A DNA stretch of 64,000 nt, taken from contig NC_092644.1 of NCBI RefSeq assembly GCF_039555335.1, forward strand, positions 51,163,281 to 51,227,280. Direction: 5' to 3'. Made by a program: the position numbers and the translations under genes. Below the pieces are notes generated by a model that ran no database searches, was not told the origin of the DNA, and worked only from the letters and a program-made list of their open reading frames with translations. This document shows positions 23,446-34,971 of the stretch, piece after piece; position 1 is the stretch's first letter; every line of letters begins with the position of its first letter. Origin of the DNA: Amphiura filiformis. Its lineage: Eukaryota; Echinodermata; Ophiuroidea; Amphilepidida; Amphiuridae.

Positions 23446-24893
23446 TGGGGTAGCGACGTTGGTCAGGGTAGCCCCTGTCGAAAAGTAAAGATGCCCTACA
23501 CTCATTATCATGTGTGATAACTGCCATGGGTCAGTACATGTCATGTATACTCTTTTACTAACTTTTATATCTGGTCAGATTTTTGGGGCAAATTAGTGAA
23601 AAATCGGTTTTTGCACATTTTTCATTAAAGAGAAATGTCAGAAACAATCGCTGTTGGACAGTTATTATACATACATACACACAAAATTTCAGTATGGTTT
23701 TAGCACCTGCGAGTTTTCCATTTAAATATTACACTCGAATTTGTCTTCCCATTTTGCTGTTTTCTGTCGGTTTTATGTATGTTTTCGCATTAAGAATCGT
23801 TTTTCACAATGACATGCTCAAAATTTTGGTCTGACCGTCGGCATTTCTTGCAAACATTATGCGCATTACAACCGAATTTTATTCAAGTCACTCTATGTGT
23901 ATATTTTGGTTGCTACCGAAGTTTGCAAGTGATATAAACACAGTGAGACACATGTAAAAAAGCGAGAAAATTGTTTCTCGTAAATTGGCAGTCTAGATGT
24001 TTCGTGAAAAACGTCGGTTTCTGGGGTAATTCTGATATTTATACTCACATTGTTTTTCCTCAGAGTGCCTGCAGTTTAGATATTCCATTTTCTTCTGAAA
24101 TAGACTATTTTATAGTCTATTTTGAGTCAATTCTGGTAGAAAGTCGAGCTAGCTCGTATAATTAATATGGTTTTAAATGGCACGCCATTTTATTTATTCG
24201 TCCTTGACCCATGATGACACGTGATCTATTTTGAGGCAGAAAGTAATTCCTTATGACAATTCTACTTCAACTGTGCATAGTAAACCTAATTTTTATTGTT
24301 GCTTTTTGCAATATTTGCAAGAATTTAGAAAAAAAAGACATTTTCAGCCATTTTAAAGCCCAAAAATATAAATATTTATCAGTATCATTACGTACGATCT
24401 CAGGTCACGTCCTATTAACGTCCTATTGCGCTTAGCGTGCACAAGTAATATGAATGAGACTACATAGTGGGAATTTCCCCACAGAGGTCAAACATGCGAA
24501 GAAAAGTTAGATCACTCAGCTCACATCATGATCATGCACTATTATGGCAATTTTTTCCTACTTTTCTGACTGTTTGCTGCTCAAATTTGTTGTCCAGTTA
24601 TCCGTGAATGTTAGTCCCTATAATCATTCAATGGAATTATTTTGCCTAGCTATAGCATAATGTTCAAACAAGAATCACAAACGTTGCGATCAAAATTCGG
24701 CAGTCTTTATCATAGTTATTATAACCACACCAGAGAAGATGTTATAACCATTAAGACACATCGTTCGTACCCCGGCGCACAAAGACAAGGTCAAAAGGAT
24801 GCAGAAGAAACAAAAACTTCAACCTGAACCAGGTAATGTTTGATTTTAATATAAAGCATGAAAATGAAGCCAGCTATGAATATGTGTACTATT
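23446..24893. other. No confident gene; one weak exon-like stretch
   Basis: Mostly AT-rich. About 24750-24832 could be read as a short exon (see findings), but nothing confirms it. Confidence 0.35.
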
Positions 24894-25745
24894 GGGGCTG
24901 TGCTGTGTGCAATATGTTATATGGGGCGGTGGGATTTCTTTTGGAATACCCTACCTACCACTGCAGATTTTCAATGTCATCTTTTATGAACGACCCATAC
25001 ACATACACTGTGAATGTAAAAAGATGGTACCAGGGTATTCTAAAAGATGGCGGGCAGTGCAATAAATTGTGAGCCCCGATTTCCAAACGGTTGCCAAAAA
25101 TCGCACCCCCCCTCTCGCCCGCCGTAAAAATTTGCTTGCCCTCCCTCCCCCCGGCCCGCTTAAAATATCTTTGCTCCCCAACTTTACACATGTCAAATTT
25201 TTGGGATCCCAATTTGCAAACCTTAAATGGCCTAGATCATGTTGCGAGTGCAGCGTGCTAGAAAATTTGCATATTAAAAGCGTTTGGTACTTTTTTTCCT
25301 AAGCCTTTTTAGAGCGTTTTATTTTAAAGGCGGCCCGGCATGAATATGTGCCAAAATCGCTTGCCCCTCCCTCTCAGCTGGCCAAAATCCCTTCCCTTCT
25401 TGGCTCAGCAAAATTGCCCCCCCTCGGCCTGCCAACAAATCTTTTCCCTTCCCCTTTGCACATGCCACATTTTTGGGTTCCCAATTTGCAAACTTTCTCA
25501 GATTTATAATTACATGATTAGCGAGCAGGAAATTGTACATTTTTTTTTTTTTTTTGTAGTGTGTTGCTATTTTAGCATGTGTAATTTAAAGGGTGCTCTG
25601 TAAATGTATGCCAAAATTGTACCTCCCCATTCCCAGCCAGCCAAAATTGCTTGCCCTCTCACCTTTTGGCTCGTTAAAAATCCCCCAAAAAAAAAAATAT
25701 ATATACGGTACCCTCCCTAGGGCTCATAATTATTGCAAAGCCTCT
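24894..25745. repeat. Decayed Harbinger-like family copies (TGCAATAATTATGAGC ends)
   Basis: It contains the family's inner segments. These are GTGAGCCCC, TTGCCAAAAATCGC, CCCTCTCG, AAATTTGCTTGCCC, CACATGTCAAATTTTTGGG, CAATTTGCAAACCTTA, then TTAGAGCGTTTTATTTTAAA and a terminal GGGCTCATAATTATTGCAAAGCC near 25721-25743. At least two overlapping or tandem decayed copies seem to be present. Better preserved copies are at 48493-48864 and 60282-60605. Confidence 0.55.
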
Positions 25746-26363
25746 AAGTGAAACTTATGCATTCCCAGGCTAATAATAATATGATAATGGATTTATGGGG
25801 AATATGTTTATTTTGTCAAGACCGTAACCATGATTCTTTGTGGGGGGTGCAGATTGGGGGGGCAATTTTGTGGAAGTAGACTTTCTTCCACAAATTTTGA
25901 CTAAAAAAGCTTTAAAATCGCTTGCAAATTATTACATTTTGGGGCTTTTTGTATACTTTTGCAAATTGGGGGGCTGCCCCACCCGCACTCCAGTCTAGCA
26001 TAAAATTGGGCTCTGAGAGCTTCATTAGTTTATGATAGAGAACACTAAAATATCAAAACGGTAGGTGGTAAGTGCAGTCATTTTTACTCTGCGTTTCATG
26101 GTTTCAACACAGGAGAACTTTTGTGTTTATGTCAGAAATTTAGCAAAATATTGTGACAATTATTTTACTTGATCTTTTCGAGCAAATGTTGCCTATTTCG
26201 AGAAATTCAAAATATTTTGGTTCACTTTTCTCGCTGTAATCAACATTTCCCACAGATTGAGCAAACTTAGTGGCAAATTGAGTCATATACCCCTTTGTGC
26301 ACATTGATTGAAACAAAAAATCACACTCAGCAGAGTTTTTTTTACAGTTGTCAGTCGGTCAGG
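25746..26363. other. No gene recognised
   Basis: It includes a GGGGGGCAATTTTG segment that echoes the Harbinger-like family's interior. Otherwise nothing is supported. Confidence 0.35.
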
Positions 26364-26729
26364 TTAAGGGGGTACTGCACCCCTGGCCAATTTAGTGCTT
26401 ATTTTTGCATTTTTCTCAAAAATTATAGCGCATTTGATACAAGTAAGATATGTATATGTTAGGGGCATACAAGGACTACAACTACTGCACTGAAAATTCA
26501 GCGACTCAAGGCAAGTAGTTATTGATTTATTGATCAAATAATGGTTTTCCCTCATTTTTGACTGTAACTCCACAACTGTTGTCTGTGCTGAAATAAAATT
26601 TCCAGTGCAAGAGTTGCAGTCCTTGCCCCTATAATATACATATTACTTGTCACCAATCAATGCGCTCTAATTTTTGAGAAAATACAAAAAATAGGCACAA
26701 AATTGGGCAGGGGTGTTAGTACCCCTTAG
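26364..26729. mobile_element. Fold-back MITE, GGGGTACTACACCCC family, copy 2
   Basis: TTAAGGGGGTACTGCACCCC on the left and GGGGTGTTAGTACCCCTTAG on the right, with the same paired arms and loop (CAAATAATGGTTTTCCCTCA in inverted loop orientation) as 2399-2752. The TTAA on the left and TTAG on the right are consistent with, but do not prove, a TTAA target. Confidence 0.8.
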
Positions 26730-26906
26730 ACAAACTCACCTATATGTTAATTTCTCGCATCACAAACATTGCATTTAGGCTAACACATGGAAACCCTTTG
26801 TTTGGCAATATAAGCAGTTTGGTCGGGAATTAAAATTTTGAGTTTCATTTTGATAATGCTGGCAATATTTTACACATACACTGAATCGCATTTGTTTTGT
26901 ATCTCA

Positions 26907-27560
26907 AATGCAGTTGCTGACATGGACACAAGCAGTGATGAGGATGTACTCCCAAGAAAAAAACATCTACTTGCATATAACGGTTAAGTATTTGTTCAAC
27001 TGAACAGCCACAGCAGCACTCCAAAGATGTGCTGTCACATATTTGCATTGTCTGCAACAAAGTGAAATACCCTGCCACAAAGGAAGCAGATTGAGATGCC
27101 AAGGGGCTCTGACATCTTGTACTTTCATAAGACAGAAATTGATGAAAGCCGTAGATGACAAATCATAGCAAAGACTGAAGGTGCATGCAGCAGCTTACAG
27201 GACCAGACAAACTGTGTTGTGCTAGTGGTTTGAAGTATCATGCAACATGCTACAGGGATTTTATCCCATATTAATTACCAACTCAACTTCAACTCCCCGG
27301 AATAATGTACATGTAGAGTATACTTTGTAGATAGGCCTACAGCAATCCAGCTGTTTATGTTTGTGAATTCATGTGTTCAAGAGAAAGTCATAAGAGCCTC
27401 AAAGACTCAAAAAGTTGAATAAACTGTTCGTAGAGCAGGTAAAAGAGACAGACAGAGAAGATATTTCTTCTTATAAAACAACAATAAAGGCTGCAGCAGA
27501 CATTTTCAGTTCACAGCTATGCCGTGTAAAACCACATCAGCACAACTGAAGTGAAATGGT
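26907..27560 (+). pseudogene. Decayed ORF with SHICIVCNKVK and LKYHATCYRDF motifs
   Basis: An opening frame gives DMDTSSDEDVLPRKKHL after a possible AG acceptor (26912). A second frame gives HSKDVLSHICIVCNKVK, scattered stops, then SGLKYHATCYRDFIPY, and later EDISSYKTTIKAAADIFSS. A CxxC pair followed about 60 residues later by KYHxxCYxxF matches, from memory, an uncharacterised protein type found in many repeat-rich marine invertebrate genomes, often as repetitive pseudogenes. Multiple stops and frame changes show it is dead. I cannot name its function. It is a host-gene relic or a passenger of a mobile element. Confidence 0.45.
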
Positions 27561-29162
27561 GTATATGACACTTTGTTGATGACTGGCTTTATGATGAGTG
27601 TCAATAGTTAAGGAATTGCAGATTCTAAGTGAGACAATTCAGTGTTCTTCAAGTGATGTAAACAGACTCGGAGACATTAATTATGTATTATATTTATAGG
27701 AAGTTTATTGACATTTGACACACTGCTTTGGATAACCATGAACACATTTCAATTTTGATACTTGGAAGTGTATGATTACAGACATCAAATAAATGTCAGG
27801 GCCGTCTATTCTTCTATTATTCCCCCCCCCCCCCCCCACACACACACACCAGGGGAGGAAATAATTTTACCCCTTTGAGGAAGAATTTGGTTTTTAAAAG
27901 AAAAAAAAGCTAGTTTCAAGGAAGATTAAAATAAAATGAATTATTATGTTATGGAGATGGGCTATGTAATTGGATTGGCTGGCAGTGACCGCTCTACAGG
28001 GTATGCAAATTATCAAGTGTCATTTAGGAAAGAATTATAATGGGTTTATATCATTTTATACATGTAGCAGTCTGTGGCTTTTACCCATCCCCATCAACAA
28101 AAATAATGATTTTGTAGGAAAACCAGGGAATGCTTAAAACAGGACAGTTGGTCAGTAATTTGTCCTCGCCTGGGCAATAGTGATCACTTATAATAATAAT
28201 AAAGAGCCTACATATACCCCATTGTGGCCTGCAGGGGCATGTACACCATCCATAATAATAAAAACATGTAAAAAGGGTAGTATTCACAGGTACTGAGGCA
28301 TGTTACATGGGTAGTACGCACAAGGTGCTACAAAATTACGGTTGCATTTGACAAATTTCAATTTGCATAATCAATTAGGGCCACTAATTAGAAAAGTTGA
28401 TTAGGGTCCTAATTATTTTTATGCAAATTATGGAAATTTGCCAAATACATCCATAGGTTTGTTGCATTTTATGTGTATAGCCCATGTACCAAGTTTCAGT
28501 ACTACCATACCTCTTATAATTGTATCTGAAAACTTTACTTTGCATAATTCATGAAAAAAAAAAAAAAAAATTACCTGACAACACTTCATGCCAAAAATAA
28601 AGAAAATTATAAAAAGAAAGTTGTTGCCAATTTGTTGGTTTTGTACCATTTTGACAGACCATATCTTGAGAACCGAATGTCCGATTAAAATCAAAATTTC
28701 AGTTTTGTAATCAGGAGAGCATGGACTTTTAAATTAGAAAAAAATCTATATAATAGTGTTACCTTAGTTAAAACGTATTGAATAAACGTTTTAAGAACAT
28801 TTTTGTGTTTGCTGGGAACACATTGCCCAGAGGTTTTTTTTTATTGTTGTGTCTCAATTTCACTTAATTGTTGACCATAGTGAGAGGGGTGGACCAAATA
28901 TTTTCTCCTCCATTTTTTTCCCTAGTAAATACTTCTTATTACCACTGACTCGTGCCCCCACCTGCCCCCCCCACTAGCTATGGCTATATAATAACATGGT
29001 TCATTGAACTTCATTCTCATATTTGAAGGGTATATTTTTGTTGTCTATCGCTACAAGATGAAAATAATTCTCAGGTATATCAAATCATTTTAAATGAACA
29101 TGTACGTTTTCAAGATTTTGTACACATTACACTTTGCACTTACAATTTCAAACGTCCAACTT
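27561..29162. other. No gene recognised; simple repeats and one MITE end
   Basis: A C run followed by CA repeats lies at about 27823-27849, and an A run at 28554-28570. At 28770-28817 the end of the CCAGCAAACAC family (CATTTTTGTGTTTGCTGG) appears without its partner. ORFs here are motif-free. Confidence 0.45.
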
Positions 29163-29524
29163 TATAGGGGTACTTCACCCCCAAATTTTAGTGTTGCCTA
29201 TTTTTGCATTTTACTTAAAAATTATAGCGCGATGAGGGACAAGTAAGATATGTATATTATAGGGGCAAGGACTACAACTAATGCACTGGAAATTTTATTT
29301 CAGCACCGACAACAGTTGTGGATTTACAGTCAAAAATGAGGGAAAACCAATATTTGATCAATAAATCAATAACTATTTTCCTTGAGTTGCTGAATTTTCA
29401 GTGCAGTAGTTGTAGTCCTTGCCCCTATAATATACATATCTTACTTGTCACCAATGCACTATAATTTGTAAGAAAAAAATGCAAAAATAGGCACAAAATT
29501 GGGCAGGGGTGTAATACCCTATAA
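29163..29524. mobile_element. Fold-back MITE, GGGGTACTACACCCC family, copy 3
   Basis: It starts TTATAGGGGTACTTCACCCC and ends GGGGTGTAATACCCTATAA. Arms and loop match 2399-2752 closely (GATATGTATATTATAGGGGC, TATTTGATCAATAAATCAAT). At this copy the outermost bases are TTATA/TATAA rather than TTAA. Confidence 0.8.
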
Positions 29525-30479
29525 GGTTGGTCTGAAACCTGGAATTATGGAAACTTTCGGGCCTCTAAATTGTTGGTCTAAAGTATATAAAAGTATACAT
29601 ATTTAGAATGGCAAAGACTTGATAAGTTCATCTGTGAGGTCAAATGTGGGCCAAAATGCCATTTTTCGCCCCAAATCCCAAAAATAACAGTTTTTGGCCC
29701 AAGAATTTTTCGTACATCGTAACAAAAAATTCTGGGCCAAAATTTTGTTTTAAATTATTAATATTTAAAAACTTGAATTCAAAAAAATAAAAAATGGGTC
29801 CTAGATATTTTTAAATTTTTATGGCGCTGGATAGTACATTACCCGGAGATTACCCCACTGATCTCTAACCAATGTCTGTGGTTCACATACATGGATAGGC
29901 CTCCCAAAAAGCATTTTTTTTTTTTTTTTTGTTCTGGTAGATTTTTGTTTTGCTATTAAAACCAGCTACATGTGTGTATGACCTATAATATAATAATAAA
30001 GGAATCATGGGTTTTCATTTGTGTAGTTTCATTTTTTTTTTCGCCTCCAAAGGCTAGATATTTTCTTTTTCAATTTTAATGTATACTTTTATACAAAGTT
30101 GGTTGGGGGAATTTTTTTTTACTCATCAGTGAGGCAAAATTGTTTTTTTTTCGTCTCACTAGCGGGTGAAGTTTGTTTTTTTTCGTCTCACTAGTGGGCG
30201 AAGTTTTTTTTTTCAAAAACCTCCCATTCCCCCCTGTAAATCTAATGGTGCGCCCCTTACCATCATCGTAACCTTGATATCGTCTTCTTGACTGATCTGT
30301 ATTCAGGGAATGCTGAATTCCATTTCCCCCTATGTGACTCAAGAATGTAGGCCTACTATTTTCCTTCTACCTTCAGTCTTGGAAAATAGTAGACATATAC
30401 TCTCCAGATCACCTTGGGGTAATAATTTGCACACTTTCTATCATGAGCAGCCAATATTCCCACCATCCACTTGGTCATT
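29525..30479. other. No gene; short local duplications
   Basis: At about 30140-30210 TTTTTTTCGTCTCACTAG occurs twice, followed each time by a GGGTGAAG or GGGCGAAG sequence. T runs are frequent. No gene is supported. Confidence 0.4.
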
Positions 30480-30970
30480 GGGCTATTCAGTTTAAATCCA
30501 CACTACCCCTGTGGAAGATTTAGCCAAAGTCTTCCACAGATGGAGTATGAGTTTTCGAATAGAATAGACAGTTGGGTAACTTCCATTTGAAATACTCACT
30601 CCATCTATGGAAGATATAGACCACTTGACATGTGACGTCATTACCTGGCAGTATGCGCACGCATTATGGCACTTTCCATTGTTCTTTGCCCTGCATGCGT
30701 GCGCGTAAGATCGTAGTTTGCTCAGGGCGTGTGTATTTTAAATCTCCCACCACATTTCATATGGTACAAGAAAGCCATTGAACTGTGAAGCGGTTCGTTC
30801 GAGCAAATCGAAAGACCAATCCCTCGCCTTTGTTGATAAACATTGATGTCAAGTGGTCTATAGGTAAAGCCATAATGCAGGGGTGTATGGGTTTCAAAAT
30901 AATTAACCCTGACCAATTACATTTGAAAAACATACTCCCCCTGTGGAAGGATTGTAACTGGAATAGCCCA
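30480..30970. mobile_element. Fold-back MITE, GGGCTATTCCAGTTGAAAT family, split by another MITE
   Basis: The left end GGGCTATTCAGTTTAAATCC and right end GTAACTGGAATAGCCC (30970) belong to the family seen at 5046 and 7101. The interior is interrupted by the TA-flanked element at 30615-30862. Confidence 0.7.
30615..30862. mobile_element. TA-flanked MITE nested in the split element
   Basis: TATAGACCACTTGACAT on the left and ATGTCAAGTGGTCTATA on the right are perfect inverted repeats, with TA at both edges as expected for a Tc1/mariner-type target. The interior is GC-richer than its surroundings (GCATGCGTGCGCG near 30694). It is non-coding. Confidence 0.75.
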
Positions 30971-31121
30971 ATATGAAGATATGACCTTAATCTCCCAGGG
31001 AGTGTGAATTTCAATTGTGGTTACCTGAATGGGTGACTCCACTTGAAATCTACATCACCTGTGTCAAAGATTAAGGTCATGTATTCCATAGGGGGCGTAT
31101 GGATTTCAACTGGAATAGCCC
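30971..31121. mobile_element. Partial GGGCTATTCCAGTTGAAAT-family MITE
   Basis: It runs from GATATGACCTTAATCTCCC to TTTCAACTGGAATAGCCC and lacks its own left terminus. It abuts the preceding copy head to tail, so it is either a tandem insertion or a recombinant. Confidence 0.6.
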
Positions 31122-31484
31122 ATTTGGTGTATAACAATGTGTTTGAATAATAACAATGAAAAACACACTTTATCACAAGTTTGTACTTAATCATTAATAT
31201 CTTTTATTTGCTAAATAAAGTTATCTCCATTTGTAATAAATGTGTTTGTTGAATATAAATTACTGACATCATTTGCCACTTGTATTGTATTACTAGTATA
31301 TCATACTGTTATAACATGACAGAGTGCCGAATATCAACTTACTAAATATATAACTATAAAGCGTCCCCATTTGTTGAATTGCTTCCCGGGAGTGTTTCAG
31401 TTAATCGCTTGAATTCGAGATCAAGTTTTTATATTGTTTTATCATGTCAACAGACTCACCACAGGACTAGCGTGAGATACCCGG
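31122..31484. other. No gene recognised
   Basis: AT-rich. Nothing supported. Confidence 0.4.
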
Positions 31485-31899
31485 CCCCAACTCAACACAA
31501 AAGTTGACAACCATGAGAGTTACCAAATCTTTCAAAAGCCCCCTTTTGCAATGATTTTTCATCAAATTTACCCTCTTTTTCATGCAAAATCGAGGACGAA
31601 ATATGGCCAAAAACAACCCTAATGACTAGAATTTCAAACATCCGCTTTCAATGATTAGAATTTCAAACACCCCTTATCAATGACACTAAATATTGACATA
31701 AAATTTCTGGATTTTCTCAATTACTTTTTATCAAAATATCGCGGACAGTGCAAATTAAATACCCCTATTATGCTAATTTCACTGTCAAATTTCACTGAAA
31801 TTTTGCCAATTTCAAGGTCCTTGCTACTGGTAAAAAATAACCCCTTTTCCACGCAATTTGGTAACTCTCATGGTTGTCAACTTTTGTGTTGAGTTGGGG
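31485..31899. mobile_element. MITE with ~44-bp inverted ends starting CCCCAACTCAACAC
   Basis: CCCCAACTCAACACAAAAG and on through GTTGACAACCATGAGAG and TTACCAAAT is matched inverted at the right end (about 31855-31899) almost without mismatch. The interior has GAATTTCAAACA-type short direct repeats (about 31629-31672). It is non-coding. The flanks are GC-rich (CCGG left, GCGGGCG right) and give no clear target duplication. Confidence 0.8.
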
Positions 31900-32140
31900 G
31901 CGGGCGTAGATATCGAAACAATATGAATTTAATACACCCTTGATGCCATTTTCCAAAAAAATGCTATGTCTCGGAGCTTGCAAACATTTCAAAATCCAAT
32001 GATTTCAGTTCATATGCACTACAAGTTGCCATATTTGGCTGAGAAATAGCACTATTAATCTAGGCTATGGAGCCATTTCAACAACACCTTGCATTCAGTG
32101 GGAAAAGGTCATTGAACTTTCAAACTTGATCATAACCCAT
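31900..32140. other. No gene recognised
   Basis: Short unassigned interval between two MITEs. Confidence 0.35.
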
Positions 32141-32848
32141 TTAAGGGGGTACTACACCTCTGTGGTAAATTTGTGACTATTTTTGCATTTTTCTCAAAAA
32201 TTAATAACATATACTGGTAACAAAAGTTATGTATATTATTGGGGCAAGGAATCCAATTACTATACTGAAATTTCAGTGAATCAAGACAAGCGGTTCAGTA
32301 AATATGATAGGAAATGAGGTACATCCTAGCGGTACATGTACCTCATTTTCTATCACAAGTATCAAACCGCTTGTCTTGTGTAAGCACCCAAAGAGCTATT
32401 TGGTTGAATACAATACTTGCACTTAAAAATTATGAATGATTAGAGTTTTGCCTTTTCACAAAGAAACAAACAACTGAAAAATGCCCATTACGGGCAAAAC
32501 CTAGGAGTACTACACCCCTTGATAAATTGCGATTATTTTTGCATTTTCTCTATAAGTAATAACACATTGGTAACAATTAAAAGTTATGTATATTATAGGG
32601 GCAAGGAATCCAGTTACTACACTGTAATTTAAGTGACTCAAGACAAGCGGTATGTTATTGATGATAAGAAAAGAGGTACCGCTAGAATGTACCTCATTTC
32701 TTTATATAATGAACCACTTGTCTTCAATCACTGAAATGTCAGTGAAGTATTATACATAACTTTTGTTACCAGAGTGTAGTAATTTTTTAAGAAAAATGCA
32801 AAATTAGTCACAAAATTTATCAAGGGGCGTAGTACCATACCACCTTAA
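32141..32848. mobile_element. Two adjacent MITEs of a diverged GGGGTACTACACCCC subfamily
   Basis: TTAAGGGGGTACTACACC opens the first (32141), and GGAGTACTACACCCCTTG opens the second (about 32503). The second ends GGGGCGTAGTACC (32836), with TTAA at 32845-32848. Both hold an inner hairpin unique to this subfamily. AAGACAAGCGGTTC pairs with GAAACCGCTTGTCTT-like sequence, and GAAATGAGGTAC pairs with GTACCTCATTTTC. The first copy lacks its right terminus. Shared outer arms and different centres show two subfamilies using the same ends. Confidence 0.7.
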
Positions 32849-33150
32849 AGCCTTCAATTTATAATGTACATCAAGGTTTAGGTGTAAGTAACATTAAAGG
32901 AGGCTGGTCAAATTTCATCGCATGATATTTCTACCATGGATGAATGATCTTGAAGTTAATACTACTGCCTATACCTCTTGGGACAGAATATTCCTTTGTT
33001 GCTACATCATAACACAAAAATACTTTTTTTATCTTGAGACGACATTCTAGAAACAGTTTTTTTAATTTTTTTGATATCGGCCTTATTAACAAAAAAAATA
33101 ACTTAATAAATTTCACATATGCCAATATGCACAAAATGATGCATAAAATC
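32849..33150. other. No gene; possible extension of the next fold-back element
   Basis: ACATTAAAGGA near 32890 may be the outermost part of the left arm of the following element, separated by a ~260-bp insertion. The evidence is thin. Confidence 0.3.
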
Positions 33151-33535
33151 AGAGTCTCCGGCAATCATAGCATTGTGCCTTTTATGTTAGAAAAATAATT
33201 ATGAAGCATGAATCGCATGGTTTATTTAAAACAAACTCATATTGACTATAAAAGCGAATAAAAACAGTCGGCTCTCAACACGCGATATTCAAAATTCCTG
33301 CGCTGAATCTGTCTAAGTGCAATGACATAATGGTTATTTGTACCAGTACTCAATTGTCATTACACTCGACAATTTCAGCGCCCAGGAATTTTGAATGTCC
33401 CCGTTGAGAGACGGGTGTTTTTAATCGCTTTTATAGTCACGATGAGTTTGTTTTAAATAAAACCATGTGATTCGTGCTTGATAGTTATTTTTTACATATA
33501 AGGCATAATGTTGTGATTGCCAGAGACTTCCTTTA
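33151..33535. mobile_element. Fold-back element with ~140-bp arms
   Basis: The left arm includes GTCTCCGGCAATCATAGCAT, CATGGTTTATTTAAAACAAA, GACTATAAAAGCGA and AATTCCTGCGCTGAA. The right arm carries the inverted versions, ending TTGTGATTGCCAGAGACTTCC. The loop is about 100 bases. It is non-coding. Confidence 0.75.
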
Positions 33536-34287
33536 AAGATATTACAATGTAGGCCTAGTTCACCTGTCAATCAAACTCAGAAACAGTTTGTTTGTATACA
33601 TTTTTTCTTGATGATTGAAATTTCTAACCCATCGGGAAACAGCATGCCCTATGGTTAGTTTTTTACCTTTAAACATACAAACTCTCTAAAAAGTTAGGTC
33701 TTAGTAATAGGAAACTAATGCTAGAAAACAATTCCTAGAAAAGTTGCCCTTTTCCTTCCTAAAGTTCAGACATCATTGGCCACTGTCTCTGATTGTGTGC
33801 TTTTAAAGTTAAACATATCACAGGCCGTGGTGAGGATTGACATGATCGTCAGATGCAAAATAGTTCACTCATTTCTGACTATCATTATGAATGCATGTTT
33901 TTGAAGCTCCTAAAAAATTGGTTAATGCAAACCATGCAATACAAACAAAATGCCCTTTTTAATATGATACATGCAGAGAGCAGCATGCACTTTGCTCAGT
34001 GTGCTACACTATATATACAGTATGCTCTGTGTGATACAAAAATACACAATTACTTTACTATCAACAATAGCATTGACATAACTACACAAAAGATACAGAA
34101 AAGGGATATACAGGGTGTAACAAAAAGTTTACCATCAACTTTTGCTTGTAAAGTTGACCAGGTGCATATAGCCAGGATATGTGGCTGCTAAGGGCTGTTA
34201 TTTTCTTGGGCAGGGAGGGCACCTATGTTTCAGATGGACATTTTATTTTTTAAAAGACCATATATGTACAATACATAAAAAATATTT
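33536..34287. other. No gene; lone transposon-like end
   Basis: ACAGGGTGTAACAAAAAG at 34110 resembles a Tc1/mariner- or CAGGGTGT-type terminus, but no partner end is found. The 112-aa ORF at 33853-34191 has no motif and runs through this terminus, so it is not called. Confidence 0.4.
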
Positions 34288-34590
34288 CGTATAGCCCCCT
34301 CACGAAAACTAGTGCATTGCATTTGTGCTTGCTCAATTAGCATTTTGTGCAAATTTTAGTACACAATTTGTTACCGTTCTTTTTTATGGACCTTTTCATT
34401 TTACATGTAAAGTCTATGGAGATTAATATTAGAGAAGGCTGTTAATTATGGATGGCTATAGCCTCATTTTAGGCTATTTAAGAACTTACAAGTTCATAAA
34501 AATGGCAACAAATTGTGTAATAAAATAGAAAATGCCACTTGAGCAAGTCCAATTAAAAATACGTCTGGAGTGGGGGCTATAGCTAAAACA
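34288..34590. mobile_element. Diverged fold-back element (TATAGCCCCC ends)
   Basis: CGTATAGCCCCCTCACGAAA...GTGCTTGCTCAATTAGCATTTT on the left is mirrored by AATGCCACTTGAGCAAGTCC...GGGGGCTATAGC on the right. ACACAATTTGTTACC also pairs with GGCAACAAATTGTGT. The arms are about 100 bases and clearly diverged, which suggests an old copy. Confidence 0.6.
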
Positions 34591-34603
34591 AAAAAATGTC
34601 CTA

Positions 34604-34971
34604 CACCTTAGGCCAAGTAAAAAAATAAACATATTTCACGTCCAGGTTTTTGAAAAAAAGGAGGAAGAGGGGCCTTTTTATTTTTTATTTTTTATCGCAA
34701 AATCAGTGTAAATACCCATAATTAGAGCTGTTTTAGCGTATACAATAATGCCTGGAAAAAGGAGGAGGCCTCTTTTTATTTGTTGTTCTGAGAGATAGGC
34801 CCCATGTAACTATCACAAAACCTTTAGACTATAGAAAGCATCTTTACTTCCTAGACATTTTTTGAAAAGTTGTAACTGAATTTCAAAAAATAAAAATATA
34901 ATTGAAGAAACCTCAAAAAAGGAAGCGGGAGGGGACGTGAAACATGTTTATTTTTTTATTTGGCCTTAGTG
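34604..34971. mobile_element. MITE with ~39-bp inverted ends (CACCTTAGGCCAA)
   Basis: CACCTTAGGCCAAGT followed by AAAAAAATAAACATATTTCACGTCC on the left matches the inverted right end GGACGTGAAACATG...TTTGGCCTTAGTG with about four differences. The interior has two AAAAAGGAGGA-type purine segments. It is non-coding. Confidence 0.75.

Noticed and set aside
33853-34191. 112-aa ORF on the plus strand
   Set aside because: No motif, AT-biased composition, and it runs through a transposon-like terminus (ACAGGGTGT) near its end.
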